Numbered from the stretch's first letter, positions 17,425-27,053 are shown. The stretch: DNA of 64,000 nucleotides from Candidatus Ribeiella danica (GCA_016717335.1 JADKFS010000011.1:256649-320648), one strand, 5' to 3'. The notes: generated from the letters alone by a model not told the origin. Numbers and translations are program-made.

Positions 17425-18417
17425 CTACCTGGGCGACAACAGCGGTATGAGATCACGCGCCATCGCCTCGATCTGCGCCAGCGGGTCGTCCTCGGTGAAC
17501 GGCACCAGCACGACCGAGTCCGCGCCGGCGGCGTACAGCCGCTCGATCGCCGCCGCGCCCTGATCTGGCGTGCCGCACACGGCAAGCTGGTCGATCCACG
17601 CATCGGGCATTTCGGCACGCAGCGCGTCTTGCCCGCGCGCCGCCAGCGCACGCACGTCGTCGGCAATGCCGAGTGCTGTAAGCTGCGCGCCGCCCTCGGC
17701 AGACGCGAGCGTCGCCGCGATGACCGGCCGGAGCTTTGCTCGCGCCGCCGCGCCGTCCGCGCCGACGCTGCACCAGGCGTAGACCGTCAGTCGGTGTGGC
17801 GCGGTGCGCCCTGCCGCTGCCGCGCCGCGCGCGATCTGCTCGCGCGCCCACGCGACATACTCCGGCGCCGCGCATTCGGCCAGGATCGTCCCATCCGCAG
17901 ATCGACCAGACAGCGCCAGCGACTTCGGCCCGCGCACGCCCAACGCCACCGGCGGGATACGCTCCGGCGGCAGGTCGAGCTTCACCTGGTCAAGATGGAC
18001 CTGCCGCCCATCCACACTATACCGTTCGCCGCGCAGCAGCGCCCGCACCGCCAGCGCCGTCTCTTCCAGCGCGGCGAGCTGTGATGTGGGCAATGCCCCG
18101 ATCTGCTGCATCCACGCCGCGACGCCGTGGCCGAAGCCGGGCAGCAGGCGACCGGGAAACAGTCGCGCGAGGGTCGCCAGCTCCATTGCCACAAACGCGG
18201 GATTGCGCGCGACGGCAGGCATGATGCCGAGGCCAACGGCGATGCGCTGGGTGCCGGCGAGCGCCGCCGTTGTGGAGGCGATCCCGCCGCCCCAGAAGCA
18301 GTCCTCCACGATCCAGAGCTCGTCGAAGCCGGCGCTCTCGGCCCGGCCGGCAAACGCAAGCAGCAGTTCGGGTGGATATTGGCAGCGAAACATAACACCA
18401 AGCGCCGGCTGGAGCAT
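17425..18417 (-). CDS. LLM-class flavin/F420-dependent oxidoreductase
   Basis: 330-residue luciferase-like TIM barrel. The N-terminal FDELWIVED, central GLGIMPAVARNP and the LFPGRLLPGFGHG segment are typical of the bacterial luciferase/F420-dependent family. Substrate cannot be inferred. It starts 77 bp downstream of the alpha/beta hydrolase on the same strand, and a YCII gene lies before that, so the three may be co-transcribed. AAAGG upstream of ATG 18417 could serve as ribosome binding site. The 274-bp gap beyond its 3' end (17151-17424) shows no gene. Confidence 0.9.
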   Translation of the reverse strand: MLQPALGVMFRCQYPPELLLAFAGRAESAGFDELWIVEDCFWGGGIASTTAALAGTQRIAVGLGIMPAVARNPAFVAMELATLARLFPGRLLPGFGHGVAAWMQQIGALPTSQLAALEETALAVRALLRGERYSVDGRQVHLDQVKLDLPPERIPPVALGVRGPKSLALSGRSADGTILAECAAPEYVAWAREQIARGAAAAGRTAPHRLTVYAWCSVGADGAAARAKLRPVIAATLASAEGGAQLTALGIADDVRALAARGQDALRAEMPDAWIDQLAVCGTPDQGAAAIERLYAAGADSVVLVPFTEDDPLAQIEAMARDLIPLLSPR

Positions 18418-18494
18418 TGCCGTGAACCTTTCTGAGACGATGTTGTCTCACAGTGTCGAGATGGAGAGCTTGGGCGACGCTATCGGCGCGCCGC

Positions 18495-19349
18495 TCACGA
18501 ACGAGCGGCGCGCGCTCGCGCATCGGCAGCCTCTTTGGCGCGATCCCGCGCTGGCATCGGCGCGTCCAGGAACGGCGGGATGATCGCGAGCAGGAGATCG
18601 GCGCGATTCACAACCGTCACGTGCGTCGTGCCGGGGAGCACGGCGAGCTGGGAATACGGGAGCCCGGCGAGATCGCCGGCCACGCCGCCGCCGAGCAATC
18701 GAAACAGCTCGACCGCATGCTCGGGGCGGACGATATCTGAGTCCCCGATGATCAGCAGGGTGGGCGCCGCAATCGCCGCGATAGTCTCGGCCGGCACGTC
18801 CTGGATGCCCCGATCCATCTGGGTCTTTTTGGCGAACAGCGCGGCGAAGCCTTCCGGATGGGGCGCTATCCGGATGTATTCCTCATGCCACGGCGACCCG
18901 ACCATGGCGTCGGCGGTCATGTTCGCCATGCCATCCATGAGCCCAGGGTGCAGGCCGCTCATGGTGTAGGTGACCGAGGCGAGCACGAGCTTGCGGGCCA
19001 CATCCGGGTGCCGGATGGCGAGCTGCAGAGCGACGGCGGCACCCATGCTGTAGCCGAAGATGTCGGCCTGGCCGAGCCCGAGCTGCCGAATCGCGGCGGC
19101 GGTGTCGTCCGCCATCTGCTCGATGCTCAGCTGGCGGTCGATGTCGGCCGTGCGCCCGTGGCCCTGCAGATCGAAGGCGACCACCTGCCGGGTCTTAGCG
19201 AGATCCGGCAGCAGCGCGCCGAACGAGGTGCCGATGGCCGAAAACGCGCCGTGCAGCAGCACCAGCGGCTGCCCCGCGCCGTGGATCTCGTAGTACATCT
19301 GGAGTCCGTTGACCGGAGCGTAGCCGGTTTGTGCCGGAGTGGGTGTCAT
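18495..19349 (-). CDS. Alpha/beta hydrolase
   Basis: 284 residues from ATG 19349, chosen for the AAAGGAAACGAG ribosome binding site and because the hydrolase fold begins just after it. Catalytic triad candidates: Ser in GYSMG, Asp in GDSDIV, His in GTTHVT; the oxyanion segment is LLHGAF. Resembles the 3-oxoadipate enol-lactonase/haloperoxidase-like group; substrate unknown. Likely cytosolic, no signal peptide. Flanked by a YCII gene upstream and an LLM oxidoreductase downstream on the same strand. Confidence 0.92.
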   Translation of the reverse strand: MTPTPAQTGYAPVNGLQMYYEIHGAGQPLVLLHGAFSAIGTSFGALLPDLAKTRQVVAFDLQGHGRTADIDRQLSIEQMADDTAAAIRQLGLGQADIFGYSMGAAVALQLAIRHPDVARKLVLASVTYTMSGLHPGLMDGMANMTADAMVGSPWHEEYIRIAPHPEGFAALFAKKTQMDRGIQDVPAETIAAIAAPTLLIIGDSDIVRPEHAVELFRLLGGGVAGDLAGLPYSQLAVLPGTTHVTVVNRADLLLAIIPPFLDAPMPARDRAKEAADARARAARS

Positions 19350-19423
19350 CTCGTTTCCTTTCAATCTGCGTGCGCCGGTTGCGGCGGCGCACGTGTCGGG
19401 CGCCGGCCGGGGCCTCGTCACGG

Positions 19424-19780
19424 TTACGGCTGGTCGAACGCCACGGTTGGCCGTATCTCGATCGGGCCGGTCCACGCTTGCGGCATCGTCGCGACCACCT
19501 GGATGGCCTCGTTCAGATCGCGGGCAGTGATGGTGAAGATCCCGATCAGCTGCTCCTTCGCCTCGGCATAAGGGCCGGCACTGATGGACAGCCTGCCGTT
19601 CTGGACGCGCACGGTGATGGCGCCGCGACTCGGCTGCAGACCTTCTACAGCAAGTAAGCGCCCATCTTTCCGGAGCGCCTCGTCGCTGTCCAGGCACGCG
19701 CTTCCGAGGGCGTCGCGCTCACTGCCGGACAGGCTCTCCAGCCGCTGCTCGTCTCCGTAGGCCAGCAAGACGTACCGCAT
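19424..19780 (-). CDS. YCII-related (DGPF-type) small protein
   Basis: 118 residues from ATG 19780 with a GGAGG ribosome binding site. The MRYVLLAYGDE start, the ISAGPYAEAKEQLIGIFTI segment and the C-terminal WTGPIEIRP are typical of the YCII-related ferredoxin-like domain. Members often sit with sigma factors or oxidoreductases; biochemical role not settled. First gene of the possible YCII-hydrolase-LLM operon. Confidence 0.88.
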   Translation of the reverse strand: MRYVLLAYGDEQRLESLSGSERDALGSACLDSDEALRKDGRLLAVEGLQPSRGAITVRVQNGRLSISAGPYAEAKEQLIGIFTITARDLNEAIQVVATMPQAWTGPIEIRPTVAFDQP

Positions 19781-19982
19781 TGGGTTCCTCCGTAGCGTGG
19801 TGAACTGCTGCTCCTCAAGCATAGTCGCTCGGCGGCGCCCGAAATCGACAATGCGGACTGGCGAGACGGTTGAGCGCGTCACATCGCGCCGGTGTCGTGA
19901 TGCGGCGCGGCCTCTGCCCCGCCCGCGGCATAGAGCATGGTTCGTCGGCGCGAGCGAGTCCCCGTGTTGGCCTGCGCGCGCG

Positions 19983-22751
19983 CTACAGCAGCCCCAGCGC
20001 GCGTGCGCGCGCCAGGGCCTCGGTGCGGCTGTTCACGTCGAGCTTTACAAAGATGTTGCTGACGTGCTTCTTGACGGTATTGGGCGATACAATCAGCTGC
20101 TCGGCGATCAGCTGATTGGTCGCACCGCGGTCGATCAAGCGCAGCACCTCTAGCTCGCGGTCGCTGAGCGGATCGGGCAGCGCCGCGGCTGGCGCATCGC
20201 GCCGTGCGTGATATGCGCCTACGCGCGGCGGCTGCGCGTCGAGCAGCCGCCGCGCGTAGGCGCGCAGGTGCGGCTGGGCCGGCGGATGGTGCGCGGCGGC
20301 TGCGGCGGCTAGCAGGTCGCCGAGCGGCGCGCCGACGTCGATCACGGCGCGCACGTAGCCTTCCGGCTCGGCCAGCCTGAGCGCCCGCTCTAGCAATGCC
20401 TGCGCCTCGCCGATCTGCCCCTGCTGCTGCCGCGCTGCGGCCAGCAGCGCCAGGATGCGAACGAGCATCCCCCAGCACTGTGCCGCCTCCGCCCGCCGCT
20501 GCAGCGGCTGAAGCACCGCCAGCGCCTCGCCGGCCCGGCGCTGCGCCAGCAGCACCCGCGCGACCAGCAGGCCGGGGTGCATGCGTAACCCGTGGCCGCT
20601 CAGCGCGTCCGGCGAGTGGGGCGCCGCCCACGCCGCCGCCGCGGCCAGATCGCCCTGCTCGATCGCAAGCGCTGCGCGCGCTGCGCCGAACAGCGCCTCC
20701 ATCCAGGCCCCGCCGAAATGCGCGGCGGTTCGGTCGAGCAGGCCGCGCGCCTCGTCGTACTTGCCCAGCTGCGCGTACACGCGCGCCAGCGCCGCGGCTC
20801 CCGGCACGGCGACGTCGATCAATCCGGCCTGGGTGCCGACTGCGACTGCGGCAGCCAGATGCTCCTGGGCCTCGGCCAGGTCATTGCGTTCGTAGGCAAT
20901 CTCACCCAGCTCGACGTCCAGCAGCCCCGCCAGTGGCAGCTGCGCCAGGTCGCGCTCGCGCAATCGCAGCCGCGCCCGCGCGCAGGTTTCGGCGGCGGCG
21001 CGCAGCTGGCCCTGCACGCGCTGGAGCCACGCGACCTGGCGCACGGCGACGAGCGTGGCGGCAACATCGCCGGATGTCTCGGCCAGATCCAGCGCCTCTT
21101 GGTAGGCCTGCCGCGCCGCAGCAAGATCGTCGCTGGTGCTTTCTGTCGCGTCGGCGATGCAGCCGGCCAGCGAGGCGCGCCACATAGGGAGATCGTCGCC
21201 CAGCTGGGCATGCGCGCCACGCGCCAGCGCGAGCGCCTCGCCCGGCCGGCCGTTCAGGCGCGCCAGATGCGCCTGCAGCACCAGGATCGGCCCGCGCAGC
21301 CGCTGGTGAGCGTCGGATGCCGTTGGCTGGGCGAGCGCATCCGCACGCTGCAGCATGCGTTCGGCCGCCGCGTAATCGCCACGGTTGAATTGCGCCCATG
21401 CATCGGCGAGCGCCAGCGTGGGCTGGCAGCGCACGAGCTGCCCAGGGAGCGACACGAGCAGCGCGCGCAGCGCGGCCAGCTGGCTGTGCTGCATGTGCTG
21501 ATCGGCCAGCTGCTCGGCCAGGCGGGCGACGAGCGGCGCATCTGCCGCGGCCTGGGCGTGCTGGAGCGCGACCTCAAGCGCGCCGGCGCCGGCCGTCGTC
21601 GCGTACGCAGCATACCAGTCGGCGGCGCGCCGGTGCAGATCGGCGATGAGCTCGGGGTGGTTGTGCCGCAGGCGGTGCCGCAGCACGTCGCGGAACAGGT
21701 GGTGGTAGCGATACCAGCTGCCGTGATCGTCCAGCGCGATGGTGAACAGGTGGGTGCGCTGCAGCTGCTCCAGAATCGACTGGCTGTACGAGCCGACGAA
21801 AGGCGAAGGGCCAGGGGCCAGGCGAGATTCCGGCGGATCGCCCCCCAGCACCGCGTCGCAGAGCGGGCCGCACAGCCGGTCGAGCACGGAGGTGGCGATC
21901 AGAAATCGCTGGATGTGCGCGGGCTGCTGGAGCAACACATCGTCGACGAGGTAGCTGAAGATGTAGCGATGGCTCCCGCTAAAGGCAGCGATGAACGCGT
22001 GCGGGTCGGCGTGCCCGTGCAGCGCCAGGCCGACCAGCTGGAGGCCGGCCGCCCAGCCCTCCGTGCGGGCTTCGAGCGCGGCAAGGTCCTGGTCGCCCAG
22101 GCGCACGTCGAAGCAGGTCCCCAGCACCCTGGCGATCTCGTCGGCCGTGAAGCGAAGATCGCCCTCGCGCAGCTCGCCAAGCTGCCCGCGCGCCCGCAGG
22201 CGCGCCAGGGGCAAAGGCGGGTCGGCGCGGCTGAGCAATACCAGCTGCAGCTGGCTGGGCAGATGCGCGATCAGAAATGCGAGCGCCTGGTGGATTGCAG
22301 GATCTTGGATGAGGTGGTAGTCGTCCAGGGCGAGGATGAGCGGCTCGGGCCGCGCGGCCAGGCTGGCCAGCGCCTGCCCCAGCACAACGTCGATCGGTGG
22401 TGGCTGGGGGGCCTGCAGCAGCGCCAGCGCCGGGGCGGCCACGCCGGGCGCGCGCCGATCCAGCGCCGCGAGCAGGTAGCGCCAGAAGCGCTCGGGAGCA
22501 GCATCCCCCGCGTCGATTGTGAACCAGGCAAGCGATCGGCCGCGGTGCTCGGCCCACTGCAAGAGCGCTGTCGTCTTGCCGGAGCCGGCCGGCGCCGCAA
22601 TCAGTGTGACCGGTCGCCGCAGCGCGGCGTCCAGCCGCGCGTCGATCCCCGGGCGCCCGATCAGATCGACCGGCGCCGGCGGGGGGCATAGTTTGACACC
22701 GAGCAGCGGCAGGCGCGTGTCGTCGAATGGTTGGCTCACGGCGCTCCTCAT
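19983..22751 (-). CDS. MalT-like LuxR-family ATP-dependent transcriptional regulator (LAL)
   Basis: 922-residue signal-transducing ATPase. N-terminal P-loop APAGSGKT at residues 53-60; Walker B-like LILALDDYH; a winged-helix and about 450 residues of TPR-like helical repeats; C-terminal LuxR HTH (LSDRELEVLRLI, NQLIAEQLIVSPNTVKKHVS). Senses an inducer through the helical repeats and activates transcription in the ATP-bound state, as known for MalT. Transcribed divergently from the DUF2807 lipoprotein/M28 peptidase genes, its most obvious target (inference). A short low-complexity stretch coding LAPGPSPF (about 21798-21825) lies in a linker and resembles the intergenic repeat words. Confidence 0.93.
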   Translation of the reverse strand: MRSAVSQPFDDTRLPLLGVKLCPPPAPVDLIGRPGIDARLDAALRRPVTLIAAPAGSGKTTALLQWAEHRGRSLAWFTIDAGDAAPERFWRYLLAALDRRAPGVAAPALALLQAPQPPPIDVVLGQALASLAARPEPLILALDDYHLIQDPAIHQALAFLIAHLPSQLQLVLLSRADPPLPLARLRARGQLGELREGDLRFTADEIARVLGTCFDVRLGDQDLAALEARTEGWAAGLQLVGLALHGHADPHAFIAAFSGSHRYIFSYLVDDVLLQQPAHIQRFLIATSVLDRLCGPLCDAVLGGDPPESRLAPGPSPFVGSYSQSILEQLQRTHLFTIALDDHGSWYRYHHLFRDVLRHRLRHNHPELIADLHRRAADWYAAYATTAGAGALEVALQHAQAAADAPLVARLAEQLADQHMQHSQLAALRALLVSLPGQLVRCQPTLALADAWAQFNRGDYAAAERMLQRADALAQPTASDAHQRLRGPILVLQAHLARLNGRPGEALALARGAHAQLGDDLPMWRASLAGCIADATESTSDDLAAARQAYQEALDLAETSGDVAATLVAVRQVAWLQRVQGQLRAAAETCARARLRLRERDLAQLPLAGLLDVELGEIAYERNDLAEAQEHLAAAVAVGTQAGLIDVAVPGAAALARVYAQLGKYDEARGLLDRTAAHFGGAWMEALFGAARAALAIEQGDLAAAAAWAAPHSPDALSGHGLRMHPGLLVARVLLAQRRAGEALAVLQPLQRRAEAAQCWGMLVRILALLAAARQQQGQIGEAQALLERALRLAEPEGYVRAVIDVGAPLGDLLAAAAAAHHPPAQPHLRAYARRLLDAQPPRVGAYHARRDAPAAALPDPLSDRELEVLRLIDRGATNQLIAEQLIVSPNTVKKHVSNIFVKLDVNSRTEALARARALGLL

Positions 22752-22927
22752 GAGACAACGTGTGGCCTTGCAATCTCGTAGCGGTTGGCCGGTTCAAAGG
22801 GCATCCTATCATACCATATCGCTCGATTGTGATTACCCGATCCGATACTTCTTTCGGGTACCCCCACCGGCACGGCACTCCCAGTATCCTCACATCAACG
22901 GCGATTGAGCGAGAAAGGAGCATCTGT
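22752..22927. promoter_or_regulatory. Divergent intergenic region between LAL regulator and lipoprotein gene
   Basis: 176 bp, noticeably more A/T-rich (about 22805-22855) than its surroundings, between two outward-reading genes, so it should hold both promoters and any operator. No confident -35/-10 pair was found. AAAGGAG at about 22913-22919 is the ribosome binding site for ATG 22928. Confidence 0.5.
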
Positions 22928-23596
22928 ATGAACCCCCACCTCTCCCCGCGGCTGCTGCGCGTCGTCCTGCTGCTGGCGGCGCTGCTGCTCGCGTCCTGCG
23001 GCGCCGGCGCGCGCGGCTCTGGCCGCGTCGTCAGCGAGTCGCGCCCGGTCAGCAATATCTCATCGGTCACGCTGCGCGGCGTCGGCACCTTGATTGTCAC
23101 GCAGCGCGACCAGGAGGCGCTCACGATCACCGCCGACGACAACATCCTCCCGCTGCTGTCCAGCACTGTGACAGGTGGCCGGCTGGCGCTCGGCCCAAGC
23201 TCGGGCGCCGGCATCGCCAACGTGCAGCAGCTGACCTACCGCCTGACGGTCCGGCAGCTGCGCTCGGTCGAGGTGTCGGGCGCGGCCGACGTCGAGCTCC
23301 TGGATATGCGAACAGACCGGCTCGCGGTGGCGATCGACGGCACGAGCGATGTGTCTGTGACCGGGCAGGCCGCTGCGCTCGACCTGACGATCTCGGGCGC
23401 CGGCAGCTTTAGGGGCGCTGGGCTGACCAGCGCGGCGGCGACGGTGCGCGTCCGTGGCAGCGGCGGCGCGGTTGTGCGGGTCAGCGACACGCTCGACGCG
23501 CGCGTGAGCGGCGCGGGCGACGTGCGCTACATCGGCGATCCCCAGGTCACGCAGCAGATCACCGGCGCGGGCACGGTGGCACAGCAAGGACAGTAA
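22928..23596 (+). CDS. DUF2807 (head-GIN) lipoprotein
   Basis: 222 residues. N-terminal lipoprotein signal peptide with lipobox LLASCG, so anchored outside the cytoplasmic membrane. The rest is a right-handed beta-helix-like putative auto-transporter adhesin domain with repeating VSGAADVEL, ISGAGSF, VSGAGDV motifs typical of DUF2807. ATG 22928 has an AAAGGAG site; upstream in-frame codons would place extra residues before the signal peptide. Stops 11 bp before the M28 peptidase start, so probably one operon. Function of the family is not established. Confidence 0.9.
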   Translation: MNPHLSPRLLRVVLLLAALLLASCGAGARGSGRVVSESRPVSNISSVTLRGVGTLIVTQRDQEALTITADDNILPLLSSTVTGGRLALGPSSGAGIANVQQLTYRLTVRQLRSVEVSGAADVELLDMRTDRLAVAIDGTSDVSVTGQAAALDLTISGAGSFRGAGLTSAAATVRVRGSGGAVVRVSDTLDARVSGAGDVRYIGDPQVTQQITGAGTVAQQGQ

Positions 23597-23607
23597 GGAG
23601 GCACACA

Positions 23608-26004
23608 ATGGCAACGCTCACCCGATCCACACCGGTCGCGCGGGCGATCGGCTCCTCCCCGGCGGCCGCTGCGCTCGCGAGCCTGCTGCTGCTGGTATTC
23701 ACCGCGCTGGCGGCGTGGGCGAGCATCCAGCCGCCGGATGCCGTCCCGGCGAGCGCCCCGCCTGCCGCCTTCTCGTCGGCGCGGGCGCTGGCACACGTGC
23801 GCGCCTACGGCCAGACGATGCATGCGATGGGTACGCCCGCGCACGCCGAGACCCGCGCCTACCTGCTGCGCACGCTGACCAACCTTGGCTACGCGCCCGA
23901 GGTGCAGCGCGCCACCGCGATCGGCCACGTGCGGCCGGCTTTCGTCCAGGCCGGGCTGGTCCACAACGTCCTGGCGCGGCTGAAGGGCACCGGCGGCGGC
24001 GAAGCCGTGATGCTCATGGCCCACTACGACTCGGTCACGACCGGGCCGGGGGCCAGCGACGACGGCGCCGGCGTCGCGGCGCTGCTGGAGGTCGCTCGCG
24101 CGCTTACGGCCGGACCGCCGCTCAAGCACGACGTGATCTTCCTATTCACCGACGGCGAGGAGGCCGGGCACTTCGGCGCCACCGCGTTCGCGCGCGAGCA
24201 CCCCTGGAAGAGCGACGTGGGGGTAGTGCTGAACGTCGAGGCCAGCGGCACGGCCGGCCCGTCGGTGATGTTCGAGACCAGCGCCGGCAACGCCTGGCTG
24301 ATCGACGCGCTCGCCCGCGCCGACCGGCCGGTCGCCTACTCGCTCACCGACGAGGTCTACAAGCGCCTGCCCAATGGCACCGATATGACCGAGACCAAGA
24401 GTGCCGGGCTGGCCGGGATGAACTTCTCCTTCTTCGGCCGCGGGCTGTACTACCACACGCCCCTGGACGACGCCGACCACGTCGACGAGCGCAGTCTCCA
24501 GCATCACGGCGATCTGCTGCTCACGCTCGTGCGCGAGCTGGGCGTGGCGGACCTGCGCCAGCGCGGGGCGCAGCGCGACGACACGGTCTACTTCACTGTT
24601 CCGGCAGGGGTGCTGGTGCGCTATCCGCAGTCCTGGGTGCTGCCGCTGACGCTGCTCACGCTGGTAGCCGCCGCGGGCGCGCTGATCCTCGGGCTCCGGC
24701 GCGGGCGGCTGACCTGGCGCGGCGTCGGGCTGGGCCTTGTCGCGCTCCCGCTCGCGCTGCTGCTCGCCGCCGGGGTGGTCACGGCGGTCTGGGCGCTCAT
24801 CCGCGCGGCGCAGGCCGACTACTACCAGGCGTTCTGGGGGCCGTCGATGGGCTACGCCGGCCACACCCACAACAGCCGCTGGGTCTTCCTGAGCTTTGTG
24901 TCGCTGGCGGCGCTGGCGGCGCTGCTGCTGTACAGCTGGCTGTGGCGGCGGGTAGCGGTGGCGGACCTGTCGTTCGGGGCGCTGCTGTGCTGGCTGGCGC
25001 TGGCGGCGGCAGTCGCCGTGGTCGCGCCGGGCGGCCACTACCTGTTCATGTGGCCCGCGCTGGCCGCCGCGCTCGGCTGGGGCGCGCTGTTCTACGCCCG
25101 GCCGGAGCGATCGCCGTGGCGGCAGCTTGGCGCGCTGGCCCCCGCGGCGCTGATCGCGCTGCTGCTGCTGGCGCCGACGATCGAGCTGCTGTTCCAGGTG
25201 CTGTCAATCACCTATCCGCTGCTGTTCGTCGCGCTTGCCGCGCTGCTGCTTGGCCTGCTGCTGCCGCTCGTGCGCCTGATCGCGCTCGGCCGCTGGCTCC
25301 TCCCGGGCACGGCACTGGCGGCGCTCATCTGCCTGGGCGCGACGGTCGTGACGGCGCAGTTCGACGCCGAACGCCCGCGCATGGACAGCATCTTCTACGC
25401 GCTGAACGCCGACACCGGCACGGCCGTGTGGGCCACGCTCGACCAGGCGCCGGACGCCTGGACCGCGCAGTACCTGGGCGCGCATCCGGCGGCGCGGCCG
25501 ATCCACGACTACTACCCGATCTTCAGCGGCAGCCTCCCGGCCGCCGACGCGCCGGTCGCGCCGCTGCCCGCGCCGACGATCGCGGTCGTGCGCGACACGC
25601 TCCAGGGAGAAGGCCGCACCGTGCAGCTTCACCTCACCGCGCCGCAGCACGCCGAGTTCCTGATCCTGGAGCTGGCGGCGCCGGCCACGCCCGCCGACCT
25701 GGCGGCGCTGACGATCGACGGCCAGCATGTCGCGCTCGATCCTGAGGCAGAGCAGCGCCGGGGTAGGCCGTGGATGCTGAAGTTCGCGGCGCCGCCGGCC
25801 GAGGGAGTCGACGTCGTGCTGGAGCTGAGGACGCCCGCGCCGCTGACGCTGCGCGCCGTCGCCCAGCTCGACGGCCTGCCCGCCGGCGTGGGCTCGTTCG
25901 CGCCACGCCCGGCCGGTTTCCTCCGCAAACCGCAGGTCGACGGCCTGGGCGAATGCTCGCTGGTGGGGCGCACCCTGACGCTCGATGCTATCGCCAGGCC
26001 GTAG
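23608..26004 (+). CDS. M28-family metallopeptidase with multi-span membrane C-terminus
   Basis: 798 residues. One N-terminal membrane segment (about 20-40), then a zinc aminopeptidase domain with the metal/catalytic set His139 (AHYDS), Asp151 (SDDGAG), Glu184-Glu185 (DGEEAG), Glu211 and His283 (YYHTPLDD). From about residue 335 to 590 there are eight or so hydrophobic segments, followed by an extracytoplasmic beta-rich tail; the layout resembles ERMP1/Fxna-type M28 peptidases. Active site expected outside the membrane. AAGGAGG site before ATG 23608. Downstream of the DUF2807 lipoprotein and 3 bp before a 72-residue gene. Confidence 0.92.
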   Translation: MATLTRSTPVARAIGSSPAAAALASLLLLVFTALAAWASIQPPDAVPASAPPAAFSSARALAHVRAYGQTMHAMGTPAHAETRAYLLRTLTNLGYAPEVQRATAIGHVRPAFVQAGLVHNVLARLKGTGGGEAVMLMAHYDSVTTGPGASDDGAGVAALLEVARALTAGPPLKHDVIFLFTDGEEAGHFGATAFAREHPWKSDVGVVLNVEASGTAGPSVMFETSAGNAWLIDALARADRPVAYSLTDEVYKRLPNGTDMTETKSAGLAGMNFSFFGRGLYYHTPLDDADHVDERSLQHHGDLLLTLVRELGVADLRQRGAQRDDTVYFTVPAGVLVRYPQSWVLPLTLLTLVAAAGALILGLRRGRLTWRGVGLGLVALPLALLLAAGVVTAVWALIRAAQADYYQAFWGPSMGYAGHTHNSRWVFLSFVSLAALAALLLYSWLWRRVAVADLSFGALLCWLALAAAVAVVAPGGHYLFMWPALAAALGWGALFYARPERSPWRQLGALAPAALIALLLLAPTIELLFQVLSITYPLLFVALAALLLGLLLPLVRLIALGRWLLPGTALAALICLGATVVTAQFDAERPRMDSIFYALNADTGTAVWATLDQAPDAWTAQYLGAHPAARPIHDYYPIFSGSLPAADAPVAPLPAPTIAVVRDTLQGEGRTVQLHLTAPQHAEFLILELAAPATPADLAALTIDGQHVALDPEAEQRRGRPWMLKFAAPPAEGVDVVLELRTPAPLTLRAVAQLDGLPAGVGSFAPRPAGFLRKPQVDGLGECSLVGRTLTLDAIARP

Positions 26005-26007
26005 GCT

Positions 26008-26226
26008 ATGGACCGCTATCATATCCGCGTGGCCGGCTACCTGGACGACGACTTTGCCGACTGGTTCGATGGCATGACGCTCAGCCACAGCACCGACGCC
26101 GAGACGAGCCTGACGGGTGCAGTCGCCGATCAGGCCGCGCTGCACGGCATCCTGGCCCGCATTCGCGACCTCAACCTGACGCTGTTGAGCGTGACGCGGC
26201 TCATGGACGAACCTGCTGCCGGGTGA
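26008..26226 (+). CDS. Small conserved protein of 72 residues
   Basis: Short soluble protein with a ferredoxin-like pattern: two strands around YHIRVAGYL and GMTLSHS, then DQAALHGILARIRDLNLTLLSV. Similar small proteins of this kind are common in Chloroflexota and actinobacteria next to enzymes and regulators; no function is known to me. It starts 3 bp after the M28 stop codon and is probably translationally coupled to it. Its last 26 bases overlap the 3' end of the antisense peptide-binding-protein remnant. Confidence 0.75.
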   Translation: MDRYHIRVAGYLDDDFADWFDGMTLSHSTDAETSLTGAVADQAALHGILARIRDLNLTLLSVTRLMDEPAAG

Positions 26227-26811
26227 TCGTCACGCCCTGCTCGCCGGTGATATCGCCCGCTAGCCCGTCCTGGCTGGTCAGGACGATGCCCTTGACATAG
26301 GGCTTGATCAGGAAGGCCAGCCGGTTATTGAGCACCGGGATCACCGGCACGTCGCCGACGATGAGGCGCTGCGCCTGGGCGTAGAGCGCCGCGCGTCGCC
26401 CGCCGTCGGTCGCGGCGTCGGCGACATCGATCAGCCGATCGACCGTGGTGTTCCGGTAGCCGTAGCCGTGCGCTATGTTTGACGACGAGTGCCAGTAGAG
26501 ACTCAGCCAGTTCTGCGGATCGGGGTAATCGGCGCACCAAGTCCGCACCATCATCTGTGGCGTCGTCATAGGATCGGCGCCCAGGTGGAACAGAGTCGCG
26601 CTCTCGTACGGGTCGAGGTTCAGCGCGACGCCCAGGTTCTGCTCGAACTGCTGCGCCACGTGCTCGGACATCGTCCGATAGAACGGGTCGCCGGAGTCGT
26701 ACGCCAGCGCGATCGGCGGCAGGCTGGCGCGGGTGCCGCCGTGCAGGCGGCGAGCACCGTCGCGAGCGACGACAGCGTCACGAGCAAGCGGAATAAGGGG
26801 CGTACAGGCAT
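26201..26811 (-). pseudogene. Internally deleted oligopeptide ABC-transporter substrate-binding protein (SBP_bac_5)
   Basis: The start is intact: AAAGGAG site, ATG 26811 and a lipoprotein signal peptide (RLLVTLSSLATVLAAC). About 25 residues later the frame changes near 26735, and the other frame then reads LPPIALAYDSGDPFY followed by the C-terminal lobe of a family 5 binding protein (CADYPDPQNWLSLYWH, YGYRNTTVDRLID, IPVLNNRLAFLIKPYV). Members are normally about 530-600 residues, so the first roughly 350 residues of the mature protein are missing. No permease or ATPase gene is nearby. Best read as a decayed gene. Confidence 0.8.
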
Positions 26812-27006
26812 TGCGCGCTCCTTTGTCATTGCCGGGCGTGCGATCGAACGAACAGGTGAAGATAGTAGGATTTGCTTATCATAGCAGATCCTGCGACAGG
26901 CTGGCAAGGGCGCGGGCGCGCGTCGGCGCGCAGCCGCCGAGGATCGCCGTGAGCCAACCACTCGACGAAGCAGGCCGCCGCTGCTCGCTGCCAATGGGAT
27001 GCCGAC

Positions 27007-27032
27007 GGGTGGGTGCAGCCCTGCACCCACCC
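27007..27032 (-). terminator. Perfect GC hairpin downstream of the metallophosphoesterase gene
   Basis: 12-bp perfect arms (GGGTGGGTGCAG / CTGCACCCACCC) with a 2-base loop, 22 bp past the metallophosphoesterase stop codon. No U-tract follows, so termination is an inference. Confidence 0.6.
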
Positions 27033-27053
27033 GAGAGGAGTCAGTATTCGTTG

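Noticed and set aside
17207..17563. Plus-strand frame of 118 codons beside the LLM oxidoreductase
   Set aside because: It overlaps the 3' end of a well-supported minus-strand gene, and its N-terminal part lies in the hisS leader without a ribosome binding site or recognisable domain.
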